Position numbers and translations under genes: made by a program
Assembly (NCBI GenBank): GCA_025351355.1
Contig: JANXWC010000074.1
Span: forward strand, 1-64,000
Reading direction: 5' to 3'
Length of the DNA: 64,000 nucleotides
Origin: Hyphomicrobiaceae bacterium
GTDB taxonomy: Bacteria > Pseudomonadota > Alphaproteobacteria > Rhizobiales > Hyphomicrobiaceae
Shown here: positions 36,959-45,952 of the stretch, in pieces
How the letters are laid out: every line of letters begins with the position of its first letter
Position numbering within the stretch: position 1 is the stretch's first letter
Notes under the pieces: generated by a model
Databases searched by the model: none
Told to the model about the DNA's origin: nothing
The model's input: only the letters and a program-made list of their open reading frames with translations

Positions 36959-37269
36959 TCTAAGCCCTCACGGCGACGGCCTCCTTCGCCAAGGGGCAGT
37001 CCGTCCGTCCTTGTATTGGTGGTCGCCGCAAAAACCCCGCACGCCGATCGATCGAATGGCATCACGCCGGGTCGCGCTTGTTGGAAATCGAGGCGGACCA
37101 TGGTGGAAGCGGATGGCACTGTCAAATTGACTAAGAGTTGCAGAATTTGGATAAATGCAATCAATGGTACGTGAATAACGTCAACTCTTCTCTTTTTGGT
37201 TGCAAACTTATGAATTACACGTTACTGACATTGTAGTTCGGAACAACTTTCGCAACCACAGGCGGTAGA
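36959..37269. other. Intergenic region upstream of topA
   Basis: No convincing gene. It contains an AT-richer patch (about 37120-37250) that probably includes promoters for topA and for the small + strand gene at 37270. Confidence 0.4.
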
Positions 37270-37506
37270 ATGCGGCATCGGGGCGGACTGGTAGAAGTTT
37301 CTTCGTCCAAGTTCAGGGATATCGAACGGAACGACGACACGGCGTCGGCTCGTGGCACCACGATTTCGTCAGGCGACTTGCTTATGTACATGGGGCCGAT
37401 CGTGTCGGAACTTGAGAAAATGGCGCTGAGTGCTGAATGTGCTGGTTTGGCCGATCTGTTCGGATGTGCGCGTCGTGAGATAGATCGCAACCTTAAGATA
37501 AGATAG
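37270..37506 (+). CDS. Small hypothetical protein, 78 residues
   Basis: The product ends with LLMYMGPIVSELEKMAL-SAECAGLADLFGCARREIDRN, a helical arrangement I associate with small uncharacterised rhizobial proteins (xYLxxMxxELxxLAxxxGxxxLAxLLxxA). The gene is inserted on the opposite strand between dprA and topA. Start at ATG 37270; an inner ATG in the frame is possible. No function assigned. Confidence 0.5.
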   Translation: MRHRGGLVEVSSSKFRDIERNDDTASARGTTISSGDLLMYMGPIVSELEKMALSAECAGLADLFGCARREIDRNLKIR

Positions 37507-37538
37507 GACGCCTGGACAACCTGAGAAAGCTTCGTAAT

Positions 37539-38777
37539 TCAATTTCGGATCGGCGCTTCATCGGTTGGCTTGAGGGACACTAGGTTTTGGCCATGCCTTT
37601 CGATCTGCCCAGCTAGGGTAAGTTCGAGAATGGCTGCCTGAATAACGCGGACGGATAGGCCCGCTACCCGCACCAGCTCGTCAATACTGACGGGCGAGGG
37701 CCCGAGCACCGCGAGCACACGCGCGCGCTCATTATCCGCGTTATCCGGCGGAGGCGAGGTTTCCGGCTTCGTCTCCGCCAATTGTTCTTGTGCAGCGCTG
37801 ACATACGGGGCCGGCGGCGGTGGTTCCGGTTCACGAAAACTGAAACGTGGCTTTAGCCCAGGGCCGATGATCTCCAGGATGTCGGCCGCGGATGTCACCA
37901 AGATAGCGCCGTTTCGCAGCAAATGATTGGTACCTTCCGCGCGTGGGTCCAACGGATGCCCGGGTACAGCGAACACATCGCGGCCTTGCTCGGCGGCCAT
38001 GCGGGCGGTGATCAACGTGCCCGACCGCTTTGCGGCTTCGATTACCAACACGCCATTGGCAATGCCGGAAATAATGCGATTGCGGCGGGGAAAATCCTGT
38101 CCACGCGGTACGAATCCAGGCGGCATCTCCGAAACCAGGCAGCCCGCTTCGCCAATCGCTGCGTGCAGTTCGGCATGTTCTGGCGGGTAGACGACGTCAA
38201 GGCCTCCTGCCAGGACGGCTATGGTGCCGCCAGACAGCGATGCCAGATGCGCCTCCGCATCGATGCCGCGGGCTAGCCCAGAGACGATGACCATCCCGGC
38301 GTGGCTCAACTCGGTGGCCACCTTGCGCGTGAATGCACGACCGGCCGCTGATGCATCGCGTGAACCGACAATGGCTAGTGCCGCGCGCGTCAACAATTCG
38401 CGCCGGCCTTTCGCGTAAATTAGCGGCGGCGGCATGTCGAGATGGGCGAGCAACGGAGGATAGTCGGGCTCAATCGTAAACAGCGGATGCGCGCCGATCC
38501 GCATCGCAGCTTCCAACTCGGCTTCCGCCGTTTCGATCGCGCAAATTCGCAAGGGTCGGCCGCGCCCACTGCGGCTCGACAACTCCGGCAAGGCGGCGAG
38601 CGCCGCCGTCGCTCCACCGAAGCGATTGATCAACTCGCGGAAAGTGACCGGACCGATATTCTCTGATCGGATAAGGCGCAGGCAGGCCAGACGCTGAATG
38701 TCATCAAGCGGCGCCTGCGGCAGTGGCGCGGGCGTCAACGGCAACGGAAGCTGGGGCGGTTCAGCCTTTCGCGCCAA
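37539..38777 (-). CDS. dprA: DNA-processing protein DprA
   Basis: Binds incoming single-stranded DNA and loads RecA during transformation. The Rossmann-like domain shows VGSRDASAAGRAFTRK, VSGLARGIDAEAH, GGLDVVYPPEH and RNRIISGIA, all DprA hallmarks; an N-terminal helical domain and a C-terminal winged helix (SIDELVRVAGLSVRVIQAAI) flank it. Start is a TTG at 38777 that overlaps plsY by 17 bases; no ATG lies nearby before the conserved part. Confidence 0.93.
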   Translation of the reverse strand: MARKAEPPQLPLPLTPAPLPQAPLDDIQRLACLRLIRSENIGPVTFRELINRFGGATAALAALPELSSRSGRGRPLRICAIETAEAELEAAMRIGAHPLFTIEPDYPPLLAHLDMPPPLIYAKGRRELLTRAALAIVGSRDASAAGRAFTRKVATELSHAGMVIVSGLARGIDAEAHLASLSGGTIAVLAGGLDVVYPPEHAELHAAIGEAGCLVSEMPPGFVPRGQDFPRRNRIISGIANGVLVIEAAKRSGTLITARMAAEQGRDVFAVPGHPLDPRAEGTNHLLRNGAILVTSAADILEIIGPGLKPRFSFREPEPPPPAPYVSAAQEQLAETKPETSPPPDNADNERARVLAVLGPSPVSIDELVRVAGLSVRVIQAAILELTLAGQIERHGQNLVSLKPTDEAPIRN

Positions 38778-39486
38778 TCTTCGGCTCCGTTCCCGCTCTG
38801 ATGCGCTCGATGTTGGCGCTATGGGTGAGGAAGACGAGAATCGACATGACCATCAGCAAGCAGCCGATCATCCATTCGCCGAGAATGAGCGGGTAGAGTG
38901 GGGCAATGGCGCACGCGGTCAGTGAGGCTAATGACGACATGCGCGCCAACAGCGCCGCGATGATCCAGATTCCACAAAACATCAACGCTGCTGGCCAGTA
39001 GATGCCCAGCATGGCGCCGATGTACGTGGCGACGCCCTTGCCACCTTTGAAGCCGAGCCACACCGGGTAGATGTGGCCCAGAAATGCGCCGAAGCCGGCG
39101 ATTGCCGCCATGACATAGGCGCGGTGCGCATCAGAATATCCAGTAATGGCAAGCCCTGGTTCTGTGCCAGGCACATAATCGACCGGAAAATTCCAATACC
39201 GTTGCAGCAGCCAGTGGCAGACAAGTACAGCGGCGGTGGCTTTCAACGCATCGAGCAGAAGCGTGGCGGCGGCAACCGTTTTGTTGCCCGTGCGCAACAC
39301 GTTGGTCGCACCGATATTGCCAGAACCGATATGCCTGACGTCACCGAGCCCCGTCGCGCGCGTGAGCAGCAGACCGAACGGGATCGAGCCCAAGAGATAG
39401 CCGAACAGCAGTGGTAACAGCAGAATCCCAGACCATAACGAAACTCCGCTTATGCCTGCCGCCAAAAGAAGCGCCAATCCGTGCAT
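38761..39486 (-). CDS. plsY: Glycerol-3-phosphate acyltransferase PlsY
   Basis: Transfers acyl from acyl-phosphate to glycerol-3-phosphate in the inner membrane. Conserved loops are SIPFGLLLTRA, GSGNIGATNVLR and GHIYPVWLGFKGGKGVAT. At 241 residues it is longer than the usual 195-210 because of an extra stretch of about 20-25 residues (QRYWNFPVDYVPGTEPG) between membrane helices. ATG 39486 follows GGGGA; a GTG at 39504 is in frame. Confidence 0.93.
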   Translation of the reverse strand: MHGLALLLAAGISGVSLWSGILLLPLLFGYLLGSIPFGLLLTRATGLGDVRHIGSGNIGATNVLRTGNKTVAAATLLLDALKATAAVLVCHWLLQRYWNFPVDYVPGTEPGLAITGYSDAHRAYVMAAIAGFGAFLGHIYPVWLGFKGGKGVATYIGAMLGIYWPAALMFCGIWIIAALLARMSSLASLTACAIAPLYPLILGEWMIGCLLMVMSILVFLTHSANIERIRAGTEPKIGAKG

Positions 39487-39521
39487 TCTGTATCCCCGCC
39501 CCACCGTCAGTTCGCCACGTC

Positions 39522-40847
39522 CTACCGCACAGCGTCATCGTATTGATAGACCGTCTCGCCCGCAACCAGCGTTCGCAGCACGCGTCCCTGCATCTTGCTT
39601 TCGTCGAAGGGTGAATTCTTCGAGCGCGACCGCAGCTGCGCCTTGTCGACTACCCAGGGTTGACCGAGGTCGACAATGATGAGGTCGGCCGGCGCACCTA
39701 TCTCGAGTATGCCGCCCGGTAATCCTAATAACTTGGCGGGATTGGAGGTCATGGCGCGCAATAGGGGCACCAGTCCGATCTGATCCGCATGGTATAGGCG
39801 CAACGCCGCCGCCAGCAGTGTCTCGAGCCCGATCGCGCCATCGGTCGCTTCCGCGAAGGGACGGCGCTTTACGTCGACATCCTGCGGATCATGACATGAC
39901 ACGATGATGTCGATATCGCCGGCGGCCAAGCCCTGCACCATCGCCTCGCGATCCGGCTCCGAGCGCAACGGTGGCCTCAGCTTGAGAAAGGTGCGGTACG
40001 GGCCGATGTCATTCTCGTTGAGCGTCAGGTGATTGATCGACACACCGCAGGTGACGGGCAGGTTCTTTGCCTTAGCAGCGCGAATGGTCTCGAGGCTTTC
40101 GCTGCAGCTGATGTTGGCCGCGTGGTAACGCCCACCGGTCATCTCGACGAGGCGGACGTCGCGTTCTATAACGATGGTTTCGGCAAACTTGTGAACTCCA
40201 GGCAAGCCCAGGCGTGTCGATACCTCGCCGGAATTCATGACCCCCGATCCTGATAAGTACGGGTCTTCTGTATGGTGCACGATGAGGGCGCCGAAGTCTT
40301 TGGCGTAGTTGAGTACCTGCCGCATGGTGCGCGTGTTTGAGATTGTGGACTTGCCATTGGTGAACGCGATCGCGCCCGCCCGCTGAAGAAGTCCGATTTC
40401 CGTCATCTCCTCGCCGTTCAACTCTCGCGTCATGGCGGCCATGACATGCACGTTGACCAGTGCATTGTCTCGGGCGCGCCGTTGGATGAAGTCGACGAGC
40501 GCCACCTGATCGATGACGGGTGTGGTGTCTGGCATCACGACGATCGTGGTCACGCCGCCGGCCGCCGCCGCGTTGCTCGCAGTTTTCAGCGTTTCGCGAT
40601 GTTCCTGACCGGGCTCACCTGTAAAAACACGGGCATCGATCAGGCCCGGGCAAAGTACATTGTTGCGGCAGTCGATGACGATGGCCCCCTCTGGCGCATT
40701 GCGCCGCAGGTGTTGGCCGAGATCCGCGATGACGCCGTCGCGCACCAGCAACCCGCCGGGCTCGTCGCGCCCGGTGGCCGGGTCGATCAACCGTGCATTG
40801 ATGAACACGGTGGCGGTGGATGGAGGAGCAGTGATCGTTTTGCGCAT
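39522..40847 (-). CDS. pyrC: Dihydroorotase
   Basis: Third step of pyrimidine synthesis. The 441 residues match the PyrC/PyrX class-I type, with CPGLIDARVFTGEPG where active enzymes have DxHxH. Here that stretch reads DARVF, so the HxH metal ligands are missing; VIVSCHDPQDVD and the VEMTGGRYHAANISC region also differ from active enzymes. This is the known pattern of the non-catalytic PyrC' companion that partners aspartate carbamoyltransferase. It starts eight bases after pyrB. Confidence 0.85.
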   Translation of the reverse strand: MRKTITAPPSTATVFINARLIDPATGRDEPGGLLVRDGVIADLGQHLRRNAPEGAIVIDCRNNVLCPGLIDARVFTGEPGQEHRETLKTASNAAAAGGVTTIVVMPDTTPVIDQVALVDFIQRRARDNALVNVHVMAAMTRELNGEEMTEIGLLQRAGAIAFTNGKSTISNTRTMRQVLNYAKDFGALIVHHTEDPYLSGSGVMNSGEVSTRLGLPGVHKFAETIVIERDVRLVEMTGGRYHAANISCSESLETIRAAKAKNLPVTCGVSINHLTLNENDIGPYRTFLKLRPPLRSEPDREAMVQGLAAGDIDIIVSCHDPQDVDVKRRPFAEATDGAIGLETLLAAALRLYHADQIGLVPLLRAMTSNPAKLLGLPGGILEIGAPADLIIVDLGQPWVVDKAQLRSRSKNSPFDESKMQGRVLRTLVAGETVYQYDDAVR

Positions 40848-40854
40848 ACTCGCC

Positions 40855-41805
40855 TCAATCGTTCCGCAGCTGACGGGCCAAGGCTTCGAGGACCGCCATG
40901 CGCACCGCGACGCCCATTTCGACTTGATCCCGGATGACGCTGCGGGGATGGTCGGCGATCGTCGAGGCGATCTCGACGCCGCGGTTCATAGGGCCGGGAT
41001 GCATGATCAGCGCGTCGGGCTTGGCGCGCGCCAGCTTCTCCGCATCTAGCCCAAAAAAGTGATAGTACTCGCGCGTCGACGGCACGAACGATCCCTCCAT
41101 GCGCTCCCGCTGTAGCCTGAGCATCATGACGATGTCGCAGTCTTCCAGCCCCTTGTTCATGTCCGTGAACACTTCGCCGCCCAGCCGTTCGGCCGCTGGT
41201 GGCAACAGGGTTGACGGGGCGATAATGCGCACACGCGCACCCATCGTATTGAGCACGTCGATATTGGAGCGCGCCACACGGCTATGCATCACGTCGCCGC
41301 AAATCGCGACCGTCAAGCCCGCGATACGGCCCTTCGCGCGGCGGATAGTGAGGGCGTCGAGCAGCGCTTGCGTCGGGTGCTGGTGGGCGCCGTCGCCAGC
41401 ATTGATGACCGAGCAATCGACCTTTTGCGCCAGCAACTCGACGGCGCCGGCCGCATGATGCCGCACGACCAGAATGTCCGGTCGCATGGCGTTGAGCGTC
41501 ATCGCCGTATCGACCAGCGTTTCGCCCTTGGAGACAGACGACGTGGCCACGTTCATGTTCATGACGTCGGCGCCGAGACGTTTGCCCGCTAGCTCGAAAG
41601 AGCTTTGCGTGCGCGTGGATGCCTCGAAGAACAGATTGATGAGCGTCCGGCCAGCCAGGACGTCGCGCTTTTTCCGGACTTGCCGGTTTTGGTCGGCGGC
41701 TTTGTCGGCGATATCGAGCAAAGCTGTAATTTCGCCTGCCTTCAGCCCCTCACAGGTCAGCAAATGGCGGCGCGCGAATGTCGCGTTTGGATCGGGTGAT
41801 GTCAT
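40855..41805 (-). CDS. pyrB: Aspartate carbamoyltransferase catalytic subunit
   Basis: Joins carbamoyl phosphate and aspartate. Carbamoyl-phosphate motif STRTQSSFE (in [18 protein letters not shown]), [28 protein letters not shown] and [11 protein letters not shown] are all present. ATG 41805 gives 316 residues; the frame is open to 41844. First gene of the run with pyrC and plsY. Confidence 0.97.
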   Translation of the reverse strand: MTSPDPNATFARRHLLTCEGLKAGEITALLDIADKAADQNRQVRKKRDVLAGRTLINLFFEASTRTQSSFELAGKRLGADVMNMNVATSSVSKGETLVDTAMTLNAMRPDILVVRHHAAGAVELLAQKVDCSVINAGDGAHQHPTQALLDALTIRRAKGRIAGLTVAICGDVMHSRVARSNIDVLNTMGARVRIIAPSTLLPPAAERLGGEVFTDMNKGLEDCDIVMMLRLQRERMEGSFVPSTREYYHFFGLDAEKLARAKPDALIMHPGPMNRGVEIASTIADHPRSVIRDQVEMGVAVRMAVLEALARQLRND

Positions 41806-41957
41806 TAAAGTGGTGTCAGTAGCGAGATTTTGGCGGCATGGCAATAGCGCGGCGAAGTCGCGATGCTGCGCAACGGTTGAGAAGTTTGCAGAAGCCTGCT
41901 CGTGGCGAGCGACATGTTTGTGTTAAGCTTCAGCTTCAAACGACCGGAGCAGCATCA

Positions 41958-42422
41958 GTGAACAAAACCAACGTCGTCAATTTTCCTGGCAAGCGGAAGG
42001 GCTGGACCCTTATGCCCGCCGTCTACACGTTCGTGTTCACGACGTTGGTTGGCCCCGCCATTGCCGCGGCGATTCTCGGCGTCATCTATCTGGTGTCGGG
42101 GATGCTCGGCATGGGGCCACCCAGCATCAAACTGCTAAAGGCCGGGGAGTTGCTGCCCTATACGGCGGTGCGCGTGCTTGACGGCTACATCTGGTCGGCG
42201 ATCCCCGCTGCACTGACGGCAGCCGTGCTGGCGGCGCTCGTTTATCGCATGGGCAATTTCCATTGGCTCTACGGTGCCATTGCCGCCGCCGTGTCCGCGA
42301 CATTGATGGCGGCTGTGAGCGGCGGCCAGGCCTCGATCCATACAACCTTCATCGCCGTGATCGCCGCGACTACGGCGGTGCTGGGGCGCATGGTGCTGGT
42401 GGCGGCGAAGGTCGTGGAGTGA
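41958..42422 (+). CDS. Hypothetical membrane protein, 154 residues
   Basis: Four hydrophobic segments (about residues 18-45, 75-95, 100-118 and 125-148) follow a short basic N-terminus (KTNVVNFPGKRKGW). GTG 41958 is chosen because GGAG precedes it by nine bases; the frame is open to an ATG at 41838 that lacks a site and adds an unlikely stretch. Not recognised. Confidence 0.6.
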   Translation: MNKTNVVNFPGKRKGWTLMPAVYTFVFTTLVGPAIAAAILGVIYLVSGMLGMGPPSIKLLKAGELLPYTAVRVLDGYIWSAIPAALTAAVLAALVYRMGNFHWLYGAIAAAVSATLMAAVSGGQASIHTTFIAVIAATTAVLGRMVLVAAKVVE

Positions 42423-42813
42423 GCAGCGAAGGCCGTAGGTGTGCGCGGCAGGTTTTGTGTCATGCCCGCGTCATGGTGCGAATCTATGCGCATCAATTCA
42501 GGCTGGGAGTCCGCCATTCAACAATCACTCCGTGGCCATCGTAATCCGACGTTCTCCGGAGTGTTTTCTTCGCCACATCCAAGCATCGCAAATGGTTCCA
42601 TTTCCATTGTAAAAACACCCTTCTTAACCCCCCGTTACGACCGCCAGAAAAAAAATTTCCCCAGGGGGCAATTTCCGCTTGCGCTGGGGGGGTGTTTGCC
42701 CCATATGCGCACTCGTCCGTCAGTCCACCTGCCCCAAAGGTCAAGGAATACCTGAAACCAAAAGGTAAGGAGCCGACGGGTCAAATATCTGTCTACTGGT
42801 TGGGGAGGGTCAT
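42423..42813 (+). promoter_or_regulatory. Long leader region of the AdoMet-decarboxylase-like gene
   Basis: No gene is supported here. The sequence has blocks of As, Cs and Gs with alternative pairings: GGGGCAA (42665-42671) with TTGCCCC (42696-42702), or AAACACCC (42613-42620) with GGGTGTTT (42690-42697). The two share bases 42696-42697, so they exclude each other. GGGGAGGG directly before the ATG is a strong ribosome-binding site. This could be a regulated leader; no known riboswitch was recognised. Confidence 0.4.
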
Positions 42814-43395
42814 ATGGCCTTTAATGACACCCTCTTCCAATTGGGGATGGACTTGACTCGTTCAAGCACCACCCAAAAGGAAGATCTTGGTACGCCGTCA
42901 TCGTGCTTGCCTGTTGTTCAGTCTTCGAACTTCATCGAGCGGGATGGCATCAAGTTCGCGGGTACGCATCTCGTCATCGACTTGTTCGGTGCAAAGCATC
43001 TCGGCGATTTGGACATCGTCAGAACCGCTTTGAAGAGTTGCGTCGAGGCAGCTGGAGCAACACTGCTCCATAGTCATCTGCATCATACGATTCCCGGCAA
43101 GGGGATCAACGGCGTTGCCGTGCTTGGAGATGGTCACATCTCATTGCACAGTTGGCCGGATGCAGGTTATGCGGCGTTTGACGTGTTCATGGGCGGCAAT
43201 GCCCGGCCACACGCCATCGTCGACGTTCTGAGGCACGCCTTTTCGGCTGTTGATGTGGTCGTCAAAGAACACAAACGCGGCGAAGAGATCGAGCTGATGA
43301 GTTCGAGACTGGCCAAAGCTAAGCAAAGTACGGTGAAACGGGCGCCCGTCGTCCGCATCAACCGTACGGCCAAAGCTCGCGTTCGGGCCGCCTGA
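42814..43395 (+). CDS. S-adenosylmethionine-decarboxylase-family protein lacking the pyruvoyl serine
   Basis: The core (about residues 48-150) is clearly of the SpeH type: FAGTHLVIDLFGAKHL, AGATLLHSHLHH, ISLHSWPDAGYAAFDVF. In active enzymes a Glu-Ser bond in a SESH motif is cleaved to create the pyruvoyl cofactor; here the stretch reads GDGH, with Gly107 (codon 43132-43134) in place of the serine. The processing serine (Ser55 in the Thermotoga enzyme) aligns with Asn99 and catalytic Cys83 with Gly127; only the His68 equivalent (His112) is kept. A 40-residue N-terminal extension and a basic C-terminal tail are added. It should not decarboxylate AdoMet by the known mechanism. Confidence 0.85.
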   Translation: MAFNDTLFQLGMDLTRSSTTQKEDLGTPSSCLPVVQSSNFIERDGIKFAGTHLVIDLFGAKHLGDLDIVRTALKSCVEAAGATLLHSHLHHTIPGKGINGVAVLGDGHISLHSWPDAGYAAFDVFMGGNARPHAIVDVLRHAFSAVDVVVKEHKRGEEIELMSSRLAKAKQSTVKRAPVVRINRTAKARVRAA

Positions 43396-43456
43396 AAGGG
43401 CATTGCCTGGGAACGTGTGGGACTGACCGCTCGAGATGAGCGTGGTAAAAATGTGC

Positions 43457-43492
43457 TGAGGCCGGGCGGCAACGCCCGGCCTCACGCGTTTT
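43457..43492 (+). terminator. Intrinsic terminator after the AdoMet-decarboxylase-like gene
   Basis: TGAGGCCGGGCG (43457-43468) pairs perfectly with CGCCCGGCCTCA (43473-43484) around a GCAA loop, and TTTT follows at 43489-43492. Strong stem, short T-run. Confidence 0.75.
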
Positions 43493-43611
43493 CGCACATC
43501 CAGCAGCGCGTTGATGCAGTGTTTTGGTTCACCATGAACCAGCCCTATCGTGCGTGCGCTCGATCGTGGTAGGTGTGCAACGGGGCCACCAATTCACGGC
43601 GTATACTAGTC

Positions 43612-44397
43612 ATGACCGGCCATCGCAGTCCGCCAGACCAGAAATCAGAGACCGCGCCGACGGCAACGCCCACCGGTCAATCGCAACCACCTGCACCGCA
43701 AGCCGGGCAAGTGCCGGCAACCTCCGATGCGGACGTTGCCCAATTCATTGCCCGCCTAAAAACGACGGCGACGCCGGCGGCTGGCGGTCGGCGCGGCCGG
43801 CTCATCTTCGCCATGGATGCCACCATGAGCCGCCAGCCGACGTGGGATCTGGCGCTTGGCTTGCAATCCGGCATGTTCGCCGAGGTCAAGACGATCGGCG
43901 GCCTCGATGTACAACTGGTTTATTTTCGTGGGTTCGGCGAATGCCGGGCGTCGCGCTGGGTCGCCGATCCCGCGGAATTGGCCGGGTTGATGACGACGGT
44001 GCAATGCCGCGGCGGGCAGACACAACTCGGCAAGGTGCTGATGCATGCCCGTGCGGAAGCGGAGGCCGGTGTGGTCAATGCCATGGTCTACGTCGGCGAC
44101 GCCATGGAGGAGGCGGTCGATGACGTCTGCGCCCGGGCTGGAGCGTTGGCCTTGCTGGGTGTGCCGGTGTTCCTGTTTCAGGAAGGGGACAACCTGCCGG
44201 CGACGGTAGCGTTCAAGGAAATTGCCCGGATCACGCGCGGCGCGCATTGCCGTTTCGATGCAGGTTCGGCACGTCAGTTGCGCGACTTGCTGGCCGCAGT
44301 CGCCGTTTATGCCGCCGGCGGGAGGCGCGCACTCGAGCGCTTGTCGCAATCCAGAGGCGGCGACGGGGCGCGGCAACTGTTGGGACAAATGAAGTGA
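43612..44397 (+). CDS. VWA-domain protein
   Basis: After a Pro/Gln-rich N-terminal 45 residues the chain shows a von Willebrand A-type fold: LIFAMDATMSRQPTWD has the start of a MIDAS site (D-x-T/S-x-S), and GGQTQLGKVLMHA supplies the threonine position. ATG 43612 gives 261 residues. It precedes a J-domain gene by 100 bases, a pairing I recall from other rhizobia. Function unknown. Confidence 0.78.
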   Translation: MTGHRSPPDQKSETAPTATPTGQSQPPAPQAGQVPATSDADVAQFIARLKTTATPAAGGRRGRLIFAMDATMSRQPTWDLALGLQSGMFAEVKTIGGLDVQLVYFRGFGECRASRWVADPAELAGLMTTVQCRGGQTQLGKVLMHARAEAEAGVVNAMVYVGDAMEEAVDDVCARAGALALLGVPVFLFQEGDNLPATVAFKEIARITRGAHCRFDAGSARQLRDLLAAVAVYAAGGRRALERLSQSRGGDGARQLLGQMK

Positions 44398-44497
44398 TTG
44401 CCCGCGACTGTGTTGCACCAGCGGCTGGCCTCGACGCGTGCAACCATGCCGCGGTTGCCAGGCTTTTACGGGTCGAAGCGGAAATACGGAGGCGGCC

Positions 44498-45202
44498 ATG
44501 CTGATCCTGCTGTCGCTCGTCGCCACGCTGGTCGCCACTGCGTTTATCTTGCGCGCCTTCGTGACAGCCAGCCCGGCAACGCTGGTCAGGCACGCTCGGC
44601 TCGGTGCGGGCGGATTGGCGTTGGCGGGGGCGGCGGTGTTTGCGATGCGCGGTGGCCTCGTCATCGCTCTGCCGCTCGCTGCGTTCGGCCTCAAAGCTTT
44701 GTTTGGTCAACAAGCGCCGTTCTGGCATCGGCGTGGTGGGTCGGTGTCCGAAACCGCGCCGCGCGTGACCAGCATCGAAACCGAAACGCTGCGTATGGAA
44801 CTCGACCTCGATAGTGGCGCCATGTGTGGGATGATCATTCGGGGTCGTCATGCCGGACACGCGATCGAGACGCTGACGCCGGCAGACGTTGCGCAGGTGT
44901 GGCGGGAATGCAGCTTCGCCGATCCGAAGTCGGCGCGGCTGATCGAAGCCTATCTCGACCGTTCCCACCCATTGTGGCGCGAGGACATGGCCGAGGCGGA
45001 GCGGCGCGATGACGCGACCGCCACGCAGCACATGACACGCGACCTGGCGCTGCAAGTACTAGGCTTGAGTGGCGACGCCGGCGAAAGCGAAATTCGCACG
45101 GCGCACCGTGATCTGATGAAGAAGCTGCATCCCGACCATGGCGGCTCCGCCTATCTGGCCGCGCAAATCAACCAGGCGCGGGACGTGCTGTTGGCCAAGT
45201 GA
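44498..45202 (+). CDS. Membrane-anchored J-domain protein
   Basis: The N-terminal 75 residues hold two hydrophobic segments; the C-terminal 60 form a J domain with the HPD motif (LMKKLHPDHGGSAYLAAQINQA), resembling Tim14/DjlC-type proteins that recruit Hsp70 to the membrane. ATG 44498 lies five bases after GGAGG, giving 234 residues. Confidence 0.85.
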   Translation: MLILLSLVATLVATAFILRAFVTASPATLVRHARLGAGGLALAGAAVFAMRGGLVIALPLAAFGLKALFGQQAPFWHRRGGSVSETAPRVTSIETETLRMELDLDSGAMCGMIIRGRHAGHAIETLTPADVAQVWRECSFADPKSARLIEAYLDRSHPLWREDMAEAERRDDATATQHMTRDLALQVLGLSGDAGESEIRTAHRDLMKKLHPDHGGSAYLAAQINQARDVLLAK

Positions 45203-45219
45203 TCGGGCAAGTCGCCGAC

Positions 45220-45942
45220 TTACGACCCATGGCCGAGGTAGGCGGCGCGGACGGCCGGGTCGTTCTTGAGCTTGTCGGCGGGGCCGGATCCGGCGAGCTT
45301 GCCGTTTTCGAGCACGTAGCCGAAATCGGCCACTTCTAACGCGGCGGCAGCGAATTGCTCGACCAGCAGCATCGTCGTCTTGGCTTCTTTGAGGCGGCGG
45401 ATGATGCTGAACACCTCCTCCACCAGCTTCGGCGCCAGGCCCATTGACGGTTCGTCGAGCAACAGCACTTCCGGCTGCAGCATCAGGGCGCGTCCCATGG
45501 CGAGCATCTGCTGTTCGCCACCCGACAAGGTGCCGGCAAGCTGTTCGCGGCGCTCCCGCAAGCGGGGAAACAGGTCGAACATCTTCTGCACGTCGGCCTC
45601 GACATCGCCTTTGGGTCGCTTGCCGGTGAGGCGGGGAAATGCGCCCAGCAGCAGGTTGTCGGTGACGCTGAGCGTGCCGAACACGCGGCGGCCTTCGGGC
45701 GAATGAGCAAGGCCCAGTCGCGTGATGTCGTGGCTCGACTTGCCGGTGATATTCTCGCCGTTGAGCGTGATCTCGCCGGCTTCCGGCGCGATCATGCCTG
45801 AGATAGCCCGCAACGTCGTGGTCTTGCCGGCGCCGTTGGAGCCGATCAGCGTGACGAGTTGGCCCTTCGGCACGGAGATGGAGATCGCGTGCAGAACTTT
45901 GACTTTGCCGTAGCCGGCGACGAGGTTCTTGATCTCGAGCAT
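45220..45942 (-). CDS. livF: Branched-chain amino-acid ABC transporter ATP-binding protein LivF
   Basis: 240-residue ATPase with Walker A GSNGAGKTT, signature LSGGEQQMLAMGRAL and Walker B LLLDEPSMGLAP, all typical of LivF. Second ATPase of the system; eleven bases after the LivM-LivG fusion gene. Confidence 0.95.
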   Translation of the reverse strand: MLEIKNLVAGYGKVKVLHAISISVPKGQLVTLIGSNGAGKTTTLRAISGMIAPEAGEITLNGENITGKSSHDITRLGLAHSPEGRRVFGTLSVTDNLLLGAFPRLTGKRPKGDVEADVQKMFDLFPRLRERREQLAGTLSGGEQQMLAMGRALMLQPEVLLLDEPSMGLAPKLVEEVFSIIRRLKEAKTTMLLVEQFAAAALEVADFGYVLENGKLAGSGPADKLKNDPAVRAAYLGHGS

Positions 45943-45952
45943 GCCCGGGCCC

